This document shows, in pieces, positions 9,798 through 17,453 of a DNA stretch of 64,000 bases. The notes under the pieces are model-generated. The model was not told where the DNA came from. It saw only the letters and a list, made by a program, of their open reading frames with translations, and ran no database searches. Made by a program: the position numbers and the translations under genes. Source of the stretch: M269 sp964640795 (GTDB lineage: Bacteria; Pseudomonadota; Gammaproteobacteria; Enterobacterales; Alteromonadaceae); NCBI GenBank assembly GCA_964640795.1, contig CAZXIN010000009.1, forward strand, positions 1 through 64,000, in the 5' to 3' direction. The first letter of the stretch is position 1; the number at the start of each line of letters is the position of its first letter.

Positions 9798-10748
9798 TTA
9801 GGCCGTGCGTATTCGGCTGTCGTGACCTTTAATTACACCGAAATCCAAAATGTAAGTTGATTTGCCTTTATAACTACCATGTGCAACATCTAAAATTTGG
9901 AAGCCGCTCGACGATGTCATCTCAATGATCGAACCGGCCTCGGTACCGTGAGTAAAGTTGTAGGATGTCAGCACGTTTTCGAGTTTCAGCGCGAAAGGGT
10001 CGAACGTCGATAACGCCGGCTTTTCAATCTCAATCTTGCCTTTCTCATCCCATTTATCGATATACATCTCTTCAAGCTCAGTGCCACGCGTGTATTCAAT
10101 CGTATTGTTTAACGAGCTTTCAAAGCTGATCGCATTGAGTTTCTGACCGCCAATCATGACAGTAGTGCGGGCCTGACCGAATTCGGCCGGCAATTGAAAA
10201 AGGCCGAAGTCCGCTTGGGGCGCAGCACCTTCAATGGTGCCGCCGTATATGCCCATTAACTCATATTCGACATAGGGCAATTCGTTGACTTTGCCTTTTA
10301 TCGTTAAAGTGGATTTACCACCGAGTAAAATGTGGTATTCACCTTGCCAATGAAAATAAACACAGCCGTCTTGCTCTTCGAGCGCCTCTAAAATACGGGT
10401 GTGATTGACTTCACCGGCGGTTGCCGTGTCATTGGAAAAACCAGCCATTTCAATCACCGGATGATAGGGTACAGGCGTTCCAGCTGCGCCACTGCCCGCA
10501 AGCTCAATCATGCCGCCAATTTTTATCATCGCGCCGACGTTTATAACGTGCTCACCACCGGTTTGACCATCATCGATATCACGGGTGATTTGTTCAGTAA
10601 TAAGTGGCTCAACGGTCAGCCCCTTTGTTTGCATAGCGAGCGGCGTTGCGCCATTGGCAATATAATCCGCACTTGGTTCATCTTCGTCTCGTCTTAGCGC
10701 GATGAGAATGAATTTTCGGTTTGCTCTAAAGCCCGGTGTAATAGACAT
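9798..10748 (-). CDS. Major tail tube protein
   Basis: A 316-residue protein in the tail tube slot, upstream of the chaperones and tape measure. The sequence begins MSITPGFRANRKF and contains many beta-rich segments (GGKSTLTIKGKVNELPYVEY, then NAISFESSLNNTIEYTRG), as expected of a tube subunit with an added immunoglobulin-like or second tube-like domain. No membrane segment. Its start overlaps the stop of the small upstream gene. The assignment comes from order, size and composition; a structure prediction should show a beta-barrel tube fold. Confidence 0.75.
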   Translation of the reverse strand: MSITPGFRANRKFILIALRRDEDEPSADYIANGATPLAMQTKGLTVEPLITEQITRDIDDGQTGGEHVINVGAMIKIGGMIELAGSGAAGTPVPYHPVIEMAGFSNDTATAGEVNHTRILEALEEQDGCVYFHWQGEYHILLGGKSTLTIKGKVNELPYVEYELMGIYGGTIEGAAPQADFGLFQLPAEFGQARTTVMIGGQKLNAISFESSLNNTIEYTRGTELEEMYIDKWDEKGKIEIEKPALSTFDPFALKLENVLTSYNFTHGTEAGSIIEMTSSSGFQILDVAHGSYKGKSTYILDFGVIKGHDSRIRTA

Positions 10749-10993
10749 TATTTAGCCTCCACTTTTTTGGCTGATTTAGCGCGCGGTTCAAGCATTTTCT
10801 CACCGGGCTTGAGTACGAATATTTGATAATTGAGTTTTGGGTGATGCTTCAGTTGAGCGAGCTTAAAAAAGCCAATCTCGCTGTACTGAAATTGATTTTC
10901 GCCTGGCTTAAATTCGATAGCCGCGCAGGTCACCGTTTTGTCAGTGCTATTGGTGACAATGACGTTTTTATTTGCGCTGTTTTCGGTTTTCAT
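10748..10993 (-). CDS. Small conserved phage protein (hypothetical)
   Basis: An 81-residue protein between the tail terminator-like gene and the tube gene, overlapping the latter by one base. The N-terminal 60 residues look like a small beta-rich domain (NVIVTNSTDKTVTC, then PGENQFQYSEIGFFKL). The C-terminus is Lys/Ala-rich. I do not recognise the family. Similar small genes lie at this site in B3/D3112-like phages, so a role in head-tail joining or tail assembly is an inference only. Confidence 0.6.
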   Translation of the reverse strand: MKTENSANKNVIVTNSTDKTVTCAAIEFKPGENQFQYSEIGFFKLAQLKHHPKLNYQIFVLKPGEKMLEPRAKSAKKVEAK

Positions 10994-11005
10994 CTCAATA
11001 ACCTT

Positions 11006-11419
11006 TTAGTTTCGGTAAACAATCACAGTGAAGCGGTCAATCCAGTAAAGCCCGTTATTCACATAAGCGACGATATTGCTCGGTGCTAACAAAGTTTGTT
11101 CATAGCCTTCAAACACATGCCCGTGTAGTGAACCCCTCAGCTCGTCTCGCTTGGTTTCTAAAAGCTCCAAGCCTTTCTCACCACTTAAGTCGTTAAAGCT
11201 TCTTACACCCGTAATAACACCAAAGGTGACAATAACTTTTTGCAGGGCTTTACCGACATTCTCTTGGCGGCTATTGCCTTCAGGCTTTTCACCTACTGGC
11301 ACCACGTAAGCCATATTGGCGTGCCTCAAAGGCTGTTTTGATAATGCTTGTAAACTAGCGAGGGATTCCGCTTGGCGATAAAGCGGTTTAATCCGGGTTA
11401 ACACCTGTTTAAACAGCAT
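11006..11419 (-). CDS. Tail terminator-like protein (Mu gp37/DUF1834-like)
   Basis: This 137-residue protein starts one base from the stop of the gp36-like gene. Its position (after DUF1320, before the tail tube) and its features (MLFKQVLTRIKPLYRQ, then HANMAYVVPVGEKP and GLYWIDRFTVIVYR) match the gp37 class of Mu-like phages. These cap the tail and join it to the head. No catalytic motif is expected. The assignment is by synteny and general resemblance. Confidence 0.7.
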   Translation of the reverse strand: MLFKQVLTRIKPLYRQAESLASLQALSKQPLRHANMAYVVPVGEKPEGNSRQENVGKALQKVIVTFGVITGVRSFNDLSGEKGLELLETKRDELRGSLHGHVFEGYEQTLLAPSNIVAYVNNGLYWIDRFTVIVYRN

Positions 11420-11839
11420 TTAAATAAACCCTTTGGCATTGTCACGGCTAAACACTTTTACGCCGGACTCGATACTAATAACCGCGTCTGACTCAGCCTT
11501 TTCATTGGTCCCGCTTAAACCGAGTCGCACTTTGCCGGTACTGACATTCATCAGAAAATCAACGGCGTGTTTATAGTTCTTTTCAACAACATCTGTGACA
11601 GCATTGTCATAAAGGTTGTAGCGGGCGATATCAGCGCATAAACGAATAAGAACGGTTGGCACAGTCGTTAAGGGCAGGGCGTAACGCCCCCCTAAATACC
11701 CATCAATCAAACTGCTCGCATCGACAATGGCCGCCTCTGCCACTTGTCTACCGATGGACCCTGTACCGTTTGGGTCTGTCAGTTGCACAAGCTCATCAAG
11801 GTCAAAGCGAGCGATAAATTCGTCAAGCGAGCAGTACAT
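11420..11839 (-). CDS. DUF1320 head-tail connector protein (Mu gp36-like)
   Basis: A 139-residue protein with the DUF1320 pattern: an N-terminal helix MYCSLDEFIARFDLDEL, then VDASSLIDGYLGGRYALPL and IRLCADIARYNLYDN. This family (Mu gp36) forms the connector ring below the portal. It lies between the gp35-like and gp37-like genes, as in Mu. The stop (11420) is adjacent to the next start (11419), so translation is probably coupled. Confidence 0.88.
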   Translation of the reverse strand: MYCSLDEFIARFDLDELVQLTDPNGTGSIGRQVAEAAIVDASSLIDGYLGGRYALPLTTVPTVLIRLCADIARYNLYDNAVTDVVEKNYKHAVDFLMNVSTGKVRLGLSGTNEKAESDAVISIESGVKVFSRDNAKGFI

Positions 11840-11841
11840 GT

Positions 11842-12159
11842 TTATTTACCGGCTGCTTTGGTAGTTGTTTTTGCCGCTGGCTTTTTTTCGGCAGGTGCGT
11901 TTTGCTTAGCACCAGCACCAGCACCAGCACCATCACCATCACCATCACCCGTAAATTCATCATAGGGTGATGTATCTATGCCTTCCGCAACCGACTCTCT
12001 GTCGATTTCAGTGTAAGAGAGGTACTTCTCTGCTTTGATCGCTTTGATTTGCTCAGCACTTAACTGGCCTTCAGCGAAGGCGGTACCGTTTTCTGTAAAG
12101 CCTAAACCTGCGCGGCGAAATGTTGGTTTACTTGAATAGATCACAATGGCTTTTGACAT
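11842..12159 (-). CDS. Mu gp35/HI1506-like head protein with Gly-Asp/Gly-Ala repeat
   Basis: A 105-residue protein. The N-terminal 65 residues (SKAIVIYSSKPTFRRAGLGF, then LSAEQIKAIKAEKYLSY) match the small HI1506/FluMu domain found after the major head gene in Mu-like phages. The C-terminus is low-complexity: DGDGDGAGAGAGAK, then Lys/Ala-rich. It is encoded by seven 6-bp tandem units at 11908-11949. The repeat sits in a linker, so length changes would be in frame. Exact role in the head is not known. Confidence 0.75.
   Translation of the reverse strand: MSKAIVIYSSKPTFRRAGLGFTENGTAFAEGQLSAEQIKAIKAEKYLSYTEIDRESVAEGIDTSPYDEFTGDGDGDGAGAGAGAKQNAPAEKKPAAKTTTKAAGK
11908..11949. repeat. Hexanucleotide tandem repeat in the gp35-like gene
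   Basis: On the plus strand there are four perfect units of AGCACC (11908-11931) followed by three of ATCACC (11932-11949). Read on the coding strand these encode alternating Gly-Asp and Gly-Ala. The unit length is a multiple of three, so slippage changes linker length without a frameshift. Confidence 0.95.
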
Positions 12160-12206
12160 TGTCTTGCTCCGTCATCAATAAGTTAAAAATGAAATAAGTA
12201 TTAAAA

Positions 12207-12536
12207 TCAGTATCGAGTTTGCAGCACAGTTGGGTCGTGCTGACTCAAGAACATCGACTTAATCTTTTGCGCCTTATCTGGCTTTGGACTGTATTCGCGA
12301 TAAAAAGCTTTTCGGTGCGCTGCATAGCACACCATGACATCAGTTGAGTTCGTCAAACTTTTAGAGGTAGGGCGCATGCACTGAAACGTTGCACCGGTAA
12401 CGATATCGTGCAGCTCGCTTGTCAGTGTGTCGGTTTTCTCTGACATAAAGTTGACTTCGAAACCTGCAGCGTCTAATGACTTTGCAACAGTCATTGATAA
12501 CAAGGTGCCGACTACAATCAATACTTTCTTTAACAT
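12207..12536 (-). CDS. Small exported protein inserted between head genes (moron candidate)
   Basis: A 109-residue protein with a clear signal peptide (MLKKVLIVVGTLLSMTVAKS) and a strong ribosome binding site AGGAGA 5 nt before the ATG. The mature part has two Cys residues (FQCMRP and VMVCYAA) that could form a disulfide in the periplasm. I do not recognise the family. It interrupts the gpT-gp35 order of Mu-like heads, and an exported protein has no obvious role in capsid building. It is therefore a candidate accessory gene, for example envelope modification or exclusion; that role is inferred. Confidence 0.65.
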   Translation of the reverse strand: MLKKVLIVVGTLLSMTVAKSLDAAGFEVNFMSEKTDTLTSELHDIVTGATFQCMRPTSKSLTNSTDVMVCYAAHRKAFYREYSPKPDKAQKIKSMFLSQHDPTVLQTRY

Positions 12537-12598
12537 TGGGTTCTCCTATGTCCCTGCTTTTATAAGCAAGGACAAATGGTTAATGGGGGGCTTTTCAG

Positions 12599-13531
12599 CT
12601 ACTCGTCTAAGAAATCCGGGTTCAATACCTCGAATTTGTCTTTGAGCTCGTTACTGACAGTTGTTGTTCCGTCGCTGATATCTTCGCGGTTATTGATTTG
12701 CTCGGCGCGGCGCCAGTTACTGTGAGTAACAACCAACATCAGTTTGTTCTTGCCTAAGCCCAATGAGCGCCCTCCGTCAGCTTTCATCGCTCTTAGGCGT
12801 TCACGAGCTAGCCATACGTTTTCATAGTTGAGTTCGGCCTTGACGCCAATGGCCATCTGCCAGAACCCATAACCGGCATTGGCTCTACAATCCACGCCAT
12901 AACGGAATTCTTTATTGGTGTAAACACGCTCATCGTTTGGGTTATCCATAGCGACAAAATTCATGTTGCGGCGATTTTGATATATCAGCGGCTTAAGGGC
13001 GCGACTGGTGTCAAGGATGTACCAAGGTGCACCGGTATACAGCGGGTCGACTATGACGTTTGATACACTTTCATCCACACCACTGCCGTCTACCTCTGCA
13101 TTTACTGGATGGTCGCTGTCAAAGAAGAACTGACCGTCATAACACAGATTTGAAAAACCATCGGGTAGCAATGGAAATACCAGTTGATCAGGGAAGACCT
13201 CGGCGGCATGTCCCATTTCAGTCATCATCATCGACCAATTACCAATTTCTTCGTCTTCTATGTCGTCCCTGTCAACTTCAACAGAGCTTTCGAAAGGTCG
13301 GTTCTGGATAACGTAACTGTACTCTTTAATAGACTTGTGCTGTCTTTCGCCTAGCCACTCTCTAAACTGCGGCCATTGGCCTAGCCAGCCATAAGTGTTG
13401 GACTTTGATGTTGATGCGACCATAGTGGCAACTTTGTCCCATTCGGGCATGCCTTTGGTTTTTCCTTCCTCAAAGTTCATTTTAAAAGTGGTACGCAGCG
13501 TATTAAGCGTTGCTGATTCAATAATAGCCAT
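12599..13531 (-). CDS. Major head subunit (Mu gpT-like)
   Basis: This 310-residue protein resembles Mu gpT throughout: NTLRTTFKMNFEEGKTK, then VDRDDIEDEEIGNWSMMM and FFFDSDHPV. The family is about 305 residues, so this is full length. It forms the HK97-fold capsid shell and follows the protease/scaffold gene directly, as in Mu. Expression must be high; a good ribosome binding site (GGAGACG) lies before the ATG. Confidence 0.93.
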   Translation of the reverse strand: MAIIESATLNTLRTTFKMNFEEGKTKGMPEWDKVATMVASTSKSNTYGWLGQWPQFREWLGERQHKSIKEYSYVIQNRPFESSVEVDRDDIEDEEIGNWSMMMTEMGHAAEVFPDQLVFPLLPDGFSNLCYDGQFFFDSDHPVNAEVDGSGVDESVSNVIVDPLYTGAPWYILDTSRALKPLIYQNRRNMNFVAMDNPNDERVYTNKEFRYGVDCRANAGYGFWQMAIGVKAELNYENVWLARERLRAMKADGGRSLGLGKNKLMLVVTHSNWRRAEQINNREDISDGTTTVSNELKDKFEVLNPDFLDE

Positions 13532-13568
13532 AATGGCGTCTCCGTCTTAAATTAAGTAATTGGGCAAG

Positions 13569-14750
13569 TTAATCGCCGGCTGTATCTATCTTGAGCTGCT
13601 GAGCGAACTTTTCGTGTGAGATACCGCACTGGTCAGCAAATTTCTTTTGCTCTACCGTTAGTGCCGCTTTGCCCACATTGTCTTCAGCATCAGGCGGTGT
13701 GGAGTGCGCTGTTTGCTTACCATTAAGTGCTTCAACAACTGGGCGGGCATTAAGGGTCGCTTTAAGGGCTGCGATATTTGAATTGCCCAATTTTTTTAAG
13801 TACCCGACCTCGGCTTCATTAATAAAGCGGCCATCGTCTTTGGCTTTGTCTATCAAGCTGTCTACAGTCACTTTGTCGTGACCGGCCTTAAGTGCGGCCA
13901 TTTCTGTGATAACACCGTTGTAGGTTTCAATAGGCACAAATTGCGAAATATCGACCTCATTGCCTTGCCTCTCGTTTTGCGCTTTTAACGCGGCAATTTC
14001 GGTATCTTTATTTTTTGCCGATTCAAGACATGCTGTGAGCGCTGCGAGGCCTGTTTCTGCCTCTTTTTTATCGAGTTGAGCTTTAAGCGCTGCCATATCC
14101 ATATTTGCATCGGCTTTGATGCCAATTTTTGCGAGCAGCTGAATAAGTAACGGATGCATAGCATTCTCCGGTTGAGTTGTTTGAGTTGTCTTAGTTGTTT
14201 CGGATTTTGATTGTTTGAGTGCGACAAGATCTTGCATGCCGTCTACAGCCGGCTCGTTAGTGATAGCAAGGTGTTTTAAGCTGATAACTTCGCCAGTCAT
14301 CTTGTTGTATGAAAAAACAGGCGAAAGATAACGGTATTCTTTATCCTTAATCATTTGACGAGCTTTAGGTGTCCAGTCGATGCCTGACACAAGGAGTCCA
14401 TTAACATGATCATAAGATAGGTGAGCACTTTTCGCCCAGCCTGCGGCGGGTGCCTCTTTGCCGTTATCTTTTGTATAGAGCGTCTGGTGTTCGTAATCAA
14501 ACAGCAAATCACGCTTTAATGATTGGCGCTCTTCGATAACATTTTTAGCAATTGCTTCATCTATATAAAAGTAGCCAGATTGAGGTTTGTCGGACTGTCC
14601 ATCGATAGTCGTGAATCGACCCGCTGGCATTAATTGCTGGGTACCTGTTTCATTCAAAGACAACTCTACTGAACATGCTGCTAAGTAGGATTGCTCATCA
14701 AGCGACGCAGTTAATGCGGCCAAACCTGTTATGGGAGTTTTTCGTTTCAT
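13569..14750 (-). CDS. Head maturation protease and scaffold (Mu gpI/Z-like)
   Basis: A 393-residue protein. The N-terminal ~185 residues match Mu gpI protease, with LLFDYEHQTLYTKDNGKEAP and AAGWAKSAHLSYD; the conserved DYEHQT is the family hallmark. The C-terminal ~200 residues are helical and Ala/Lys-rich, as expected for a scaffold. An internal ATG at MHPLLIQLLAKIG could produce the scaffold alone, as Z from I in Mu. No good ribosome binding site precedes the first ATG. The shared 27-bp late motif at 14775-14801 lies just upstream, the Mu P-I position. Confidence 0.88.
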   Translation of the reverse strand: MKRKTPITGLAALTASLDEQSYLAACSVELSLNETGTQQLMPAGRFTTIDGQSDKPQSGYFYIDEAIAKNVIEERQSLKRDLLFDYEHQTLYTKDNGKEAPAAGWAKSAHLSYDHVNGLLVSGIDWTPKARQMIKDKEYRYLSPVFSYNKMTGEVISLKHLAITNEPAVDGMQDLVALKQSKSETTKTTQTTQPENAMHPLLIQLLAKIGIKADANMDMAALKAQLDKKEAETGLAALTACLESAKNKDTEIAALKAQNERQGNEVDISQFVPIETYNGVITEMAALKAGHDKVTVDSLIDKAKDDGRFINEAEVGYLKKLGNSNIAALKATLNARPVVEALNGKQTAHSTPPDAEDNVGKAALTVEQKKFADQCGISHEKFAQQLKIDTAGD

Positions 14751-14970
14751 GGGGCTATTTTGACGAACTCAAAAAATCATTGGGACTAATGCCCATTTGG
14801 GAATATCCATCGAGGTTTTCAGGTAGCAAACGGGGAAAGGGTTTTATTGCATGTGTGCGTTACGCTAAACCCTGTTTAAAAACGCTCAAAAGTGTTTAAA
14901 GGATTTTGAGATAAGGAAATATGCGCACTGTTACACTTATGCGCTTAGAATGGACTACAGCGCGTGTGCG
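14751..14970. other. Gene-free gap between gpG and gpI containing a late-promoter candidate
   Basis: A 220-bp stretch with no credible gene. In Mu-like Pseudomonas phages this G-to-I gap is where anti-CRISPR genes sit; here it holds only the late motif near gpI. GTTTAAA/TTTAAAC elements lie around 14875-14900 (CTGTTTAAAAACGCTC and AGTGTTTAAAGG), and 14935-14965 is rich in GTGCGC/GCGCTTA. Confidence 0.5.
14775..14801 (-). promoter_or_regulatory. Late-operon control motif copy A, upstream of the gpI gene
   Basis: On the minus strand: CCCAAATG, 4 nt, TTAGTCCCAATGATT, ending 24 nt before the gpI ATG. The same two blocks with the same 4-nt gap occur 25 nt before the endolysin gene. A CAAAATA-like -10 follows 12 nt later and there is no -35. 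Mu has C-activated late promoters before lys and before I, so an activator site is the best explanation. The short distance to the ATG would give a nearly leaderless mRNA. Confidence 0.65.
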
Positions 14971-15420
14971 CTAAATATTATCAAGTAAGTGAGATTGGAG
15001 TATTTCTGTGATTTCGTCCAAATCATCCCACTGTCCTGTCGCGAGGCCGATGTGAGGGCGGGCGGGTATGCCGTCAGCTTCACGGCCAAAATGGTGCGTG
15101 GCTGAATATTCTTTGTCGGTACCGAACTGCAGCTCATCACCTAGAATTTGATAAGTTAGGGTATCGCGTAAGATACCGCTTTGCTGCAATATCCTGTCAT
15201 CGCCGTCTTTAGCGCTAATAGTTCTGGGCGATAGAGGCTCCCACGGAGTGCCATCCGGTGCTACTTCTAATTTAAAACGCTCTTGGTGCGACTCAATCAA
15301 GTACTCACCAATCTCTGCAAAAGCAGGCTCCAGCGATTGACCACGGTCAATAAGCTTACGCAGGAGCTTGGCGATTTCCTTTTCGCCACTGACTTTAACA
15401 CTGATGAATTCACCGGCCAT
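14971..15420 (-). CDS. Virion morphogenesis protein (Mu gpG-like)
   Basis: A 149-residue protein of the phage virion morphogenesis family. It has the pattern KLLRKLIDRGQSLEPAFAEI, HQERFKLEVAPDGTPWEPLS, ILRDTLTYQILGDELQFGTD and YSATHHFGR. Mu gpG acts in tail/head completion and is 156 residues, so this is full length. It is separated from the gpF-like gene by about 1 kb of small unknown genes, an insertion compared with Mu. Expression probably ends the first late transcript before the gpI motif. Confidence 0.9.
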   Translation of the reverse strand: MAGEFISVKVSGEKEIAKLLRKLIDRGQSLEPAFAEIGEYLIESHQERFKLEVAPDGTPWEPLSPRTISAKDGDDRILQQSGILRDTLTYQILGDELQFGTDKEYSATHHFGREADGIPARPHIGLATGQWDDLDEITEILQSHLLDNI

Positions 15421-15425
15421 AGCGC

Positions 15426-15710
15426 CTAGCTCCCTGTCGTCATTGCTCGAATAGCAATTTCTTCAGGTCGATGTTGCTTTAATAGAGTTTTAAGCGTCTG
15501 GTCAATTGAATTAAATGATTGAGCTTCTTCAATGCTTGTAGTCCAATACTGCGCTTTGCCTTCTCCTAAGTCTTCACAGAAGTAAATTTCAACATGTTTC
15601 GTTTGTGCAGTGCCATCTGCATTTGTGCAAAGCCTGTTTTCGTCATCGTAAACATTCTGTTCGATTTCTGTGGTCAAAACAAATGTCCCAGTAATGGTTT
15701 CAATGTTCAT
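15426..15710 (-). CDS. Hypothetical small protein in the F-G insertion
   Basis: A 94-residue acidic protein (starts MNIETITGTFVLTTEIEQNV). It lies 5 nt upstream of gpG in the same direction. No signal peptide, membrane segment or recognised motif; the N-terminus looks beta-rich and the C-terminus helical. It belongs to a group of small genes inserted between the gpF- and gpG-like genes, a site that varies between related phages, so an anti-defence role is possible but unproven. Confidence 0.55.
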   Translation of the reverse strand: MNIETITGTFVLTTEIEQNVYDDENRLCTNADGTAQTKHVEIYFCEDLGEGKAQYWTTSIEEAQSFNSIDQTLKTLLKQHRPEEIAIRAMTTGS

Positions 15711-15730
15711 CTATAGCCACCCAATTCGAG

Positions 15731-15820
15731 TTAGTACTTTTTCCCGTTCCACCAACCTGCATTCGATGCAGCTAAATGGCATGATTTAACAGCAATATTT
15801 ATAAGTTCTTTCATCCTCAT
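15731..15820 (-). CDS. 29-residue peptide with a strong ribosome binding site (possible remnant)
   Basis: An ORF of 29 codons (starts MRMKELINIAVKSC) is preceded by GAGGAAACG before the ATG, a near-ideal ribosome binding site. The segment CHLAASNAGWWNGKKY resembles the start of phage MazG-like proteins, in which a C-H-x-N-A-x-x-x-G-W/F-W segment begins the domain. It may be a truncated remnant of such a gene or a genuine small peptide. Too short for a confident call. Confidence 0.35.
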   Translation of the reverse strand: MRMKELINIAVKSCHLAASNAGWWNGKKY

Positions 15821-15831
15821 CGTTTCCTCTA

Positions 15832-16215
15832 TTACTGTTTAACTCGATCTGGATGATGAGTTTCCACTTCTGACAGCTTCATTTCATATGCACAACCATC
15901 AGATTCAAGCTCTTGCTCATAGCTAATTACAATTGGACCAGTTACTTTACTGTCACCAATGAAGTAGCCTTTATGACGAACAAAATAAGGGAAACCTTCC
16001 AAGTCTCTAATGTGCTGATGTTCACCATCAATTTCTTTATATTCTCCACTTGTCATGTGGAACGCATAAGCCAAATGCTCTGCCAATTCGTCTAGATCTT
16101 CGAATGTCCAAAAACCCTCCTTCCAGTCACCATCAATAAAAAATTCGTAAGCAAGAGACGGATCAACAAAAACAACATTAATTTCTGCTCTTAAATCAAC
16201 TCTTCTACCTAACAT
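15832..16215 (-). CDS. Hypothetical acidic protein in the F-G insertion
   Basis: A 127-residue protein rich in Asp/Glu and aromatic residues (FFIDGDWKEGFWTFEDLDEL, then DLEGFPYFVRHKGYFIGDSK). No signal peptide or membrane segment and no family recognised. Strong acidity is a feature of many DNA-mimic or anti-defence proteins, but also of ordinary small phage proteins. It is expressed in the late direction, with the 29-codon ORF just downstream. Confidence 0.58.
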   Translation of the reverse strand: MLGRRVDLRAEINVVFVDPSLAYEFFIDGDWKEGFWTFEDLDELAEHLAYAFHMTSGEYKEIDGEHQHIRDLEGFPYFVRHKGYFIGDSKVTGPIVISYEQELESDGCAYEMKLSEVETHHPDRVKQ

Positions 16216-16226
16216 TTCTATTCCTC

Positions 16227-16409
16227 TTACACTGATTCACTAATTCGACGATAAAACAACTCTGTTAGCTCACCAGCTATTTTTGCTGCATCACGCTCAA
16301 CAGCTAAATCCATTCGTTGTGTTTCTTGTTTTAACTCAAGCTGATTCAAACTTTGTAAAGCTCGCTCGTAGAATGAATCAAAAACTGAAAACTCCTTTAA
16401 ACCCCTCAT
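16227..16409 (-). CDS. Hypothetical 60-residue helical protein
   Basis: A short, probably all-helical protein (MRGLKEFSVFDSFYERALQS, then a Glu/Leu-rich helix). It lies 14 nt after the gpF-like gene, first in the small-gene insertion. A ribosome binding site-like GAGGAA precedes its ATG. No family recognised. Confidence 0.5.
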   Translation of the reverse strand: MRGLKEFSVFDSFYERALQSLNQLELKQETQRMDLAVERDAAKIAGELTELFYRRISESV

Positions 16410-16423
16410 AATCTATTCCTCGG

Positions 16424-17149
16424 TTAAATATTATTAACGATTCTATCCGCAAGTGCGGGTTTAGCGTCTGCTTGCTGTCTTGCACGCTCTGCCTGACTTG
16501 TCGCACCGGGTGCATAGTCAAAGCCGGGGTCTATGCCCACGGGTACGTGGTGTACTTCACCCGTGACTTTATCCGTCCATTCACGCGTCTCAATGACAGG
16601 CTCGTTACTAACGCGCAGACCTTTACGCTCAAGGCTGCGGCGTGATTCTCCGAATACTTTGCACTTGCAGCCCCAACCGTTTTGTGGAAACCATACGCGC
16701 CAAAAGGGGCTGTCTTTGGGGAGTATTAAACCGTCTCTGGCTTGGTGTGCTGGGCGAGGGGATAAGCTATCACCGTGCTTGTAACGCCAAAACTCGAACG
16801 TTTGAAGTTGAGAGTAACGGCCCGCGTTATAGCTTTGGCGTACGTTGGTGCTGTAGATGATATTCGCGCGCCAAGCGGTTGAGCCGGTATGCTGCCAGCC
16901 TTTTCGCTTAACCAAGGCTTTAAAATTACTTTGGAACCAGGAGAGGCTGCGGCCCTCGGTAATCGACTCGCTCACCAGCTCTCGCATATCGGCCAGCAAA
17001 TCAGTTTCTGTCGCGCCCGCAACAACAAAAGCGACATCGTGTTGCTCTTGCCAAATATCGTTCCAGCGCTCAGTAGGAATGCTTAGCTTTGCGAGAAAAA
17101 AATCTATTGCCTCTTGAAACGACAGCGAGCCATATTGAGCAACAGTCAT
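16424..17149 (-). CDS. Head morphogenesis protein (Mu gpF / SPP1 gp7-like)
   Basis: A 241-residue protein of the minor head/SPP1 gp7 family: STNVRQSYNAGRYSQLQ, then WRYKHGDSLSPRPAHQARDG and FPQNGWGCKCKV. The C-K-C and NGWGC motifs are typical of this family. It is shorter than Mu gp30 (about 430 residues) because it lacks the long C-terminal part, a form common in B3/D3112-like phages. It is likely packed in the procapsid near the portal. It overlaps the upstream small zinc-ribbon gene by 4 nt. Confidence 0.88.
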   Translation of the reverse strand: MTVAQYGSLSFQEAIDFFLAKLSIPTERWNDIWQEQHDVAFVVAGATETDLLADMRELVSESITEGRSLSWFQSNFKALVKRKGWQHTGSTAWRANIIYSTNVRQSYNAGRYSQLQTFEFWRYKHGDSLSPRPAHQARDGLILPKDSPFWRVWFPQNGWGCKCKVFGESRRSLERKGLRVSNEPVIETREWTDKVTGEVHHVPVGIDPGFDYAPGATSQAERARQQADAKPALADRIVNNI

Positions 17150-17451
17150 GCGCCTGACGCCTCTGCTTCTTCTTGCTGGCGTTTACGGATTGCTTCTTTA
17201 AAGCTGTCTAAAATATGGAAGGCTGAAAAGACATGGTCTACATGCTCTTCATAAGGTAGTTGGTTATCTAGTCCACCCTTTGTAATTGTTGTGCACACTT
17301 TATTTAAACGGTTTTGCGCCAATATGACGAGGTCTTTTTCACTTCCGACACGCTTAGCAAGACGCTCATAACTTCTGATAAGCTCCCAGTATTCTTTACT
17401 TTTGGCACCCGATGTTTGGATGCCACAATTTGGGCAAGTATCCATGGTCAT
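17146..17451 (-). CDS. Small zinc-ribbon-like phage protein (hypothetical)
   Basis: A 101-residue protein with CPNC near the N-terminus (residues 5-8), followed by a helical region (IRSYERLAKRVGSEKDLVIL). A second Cys pair is not obvious, so a complete zinc site is uncertain. It lies between portal and gpF genes, overlapping gpF by 4 nt. This is an unusual place for a non-structural protein, and its role is unknown. Confidence 0.6.
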   Translation of the reverse strand: MTMDTCPNCGIQTSGAKSKEYWELIRSYERLAKRVGSEKDLVILAQNRLNKVCTTITKGGLDNQLPYEEHVDHVFSAFHILDSFKEAIRKRQQEEAEASGA

Positions 17452-17453
17452 TG

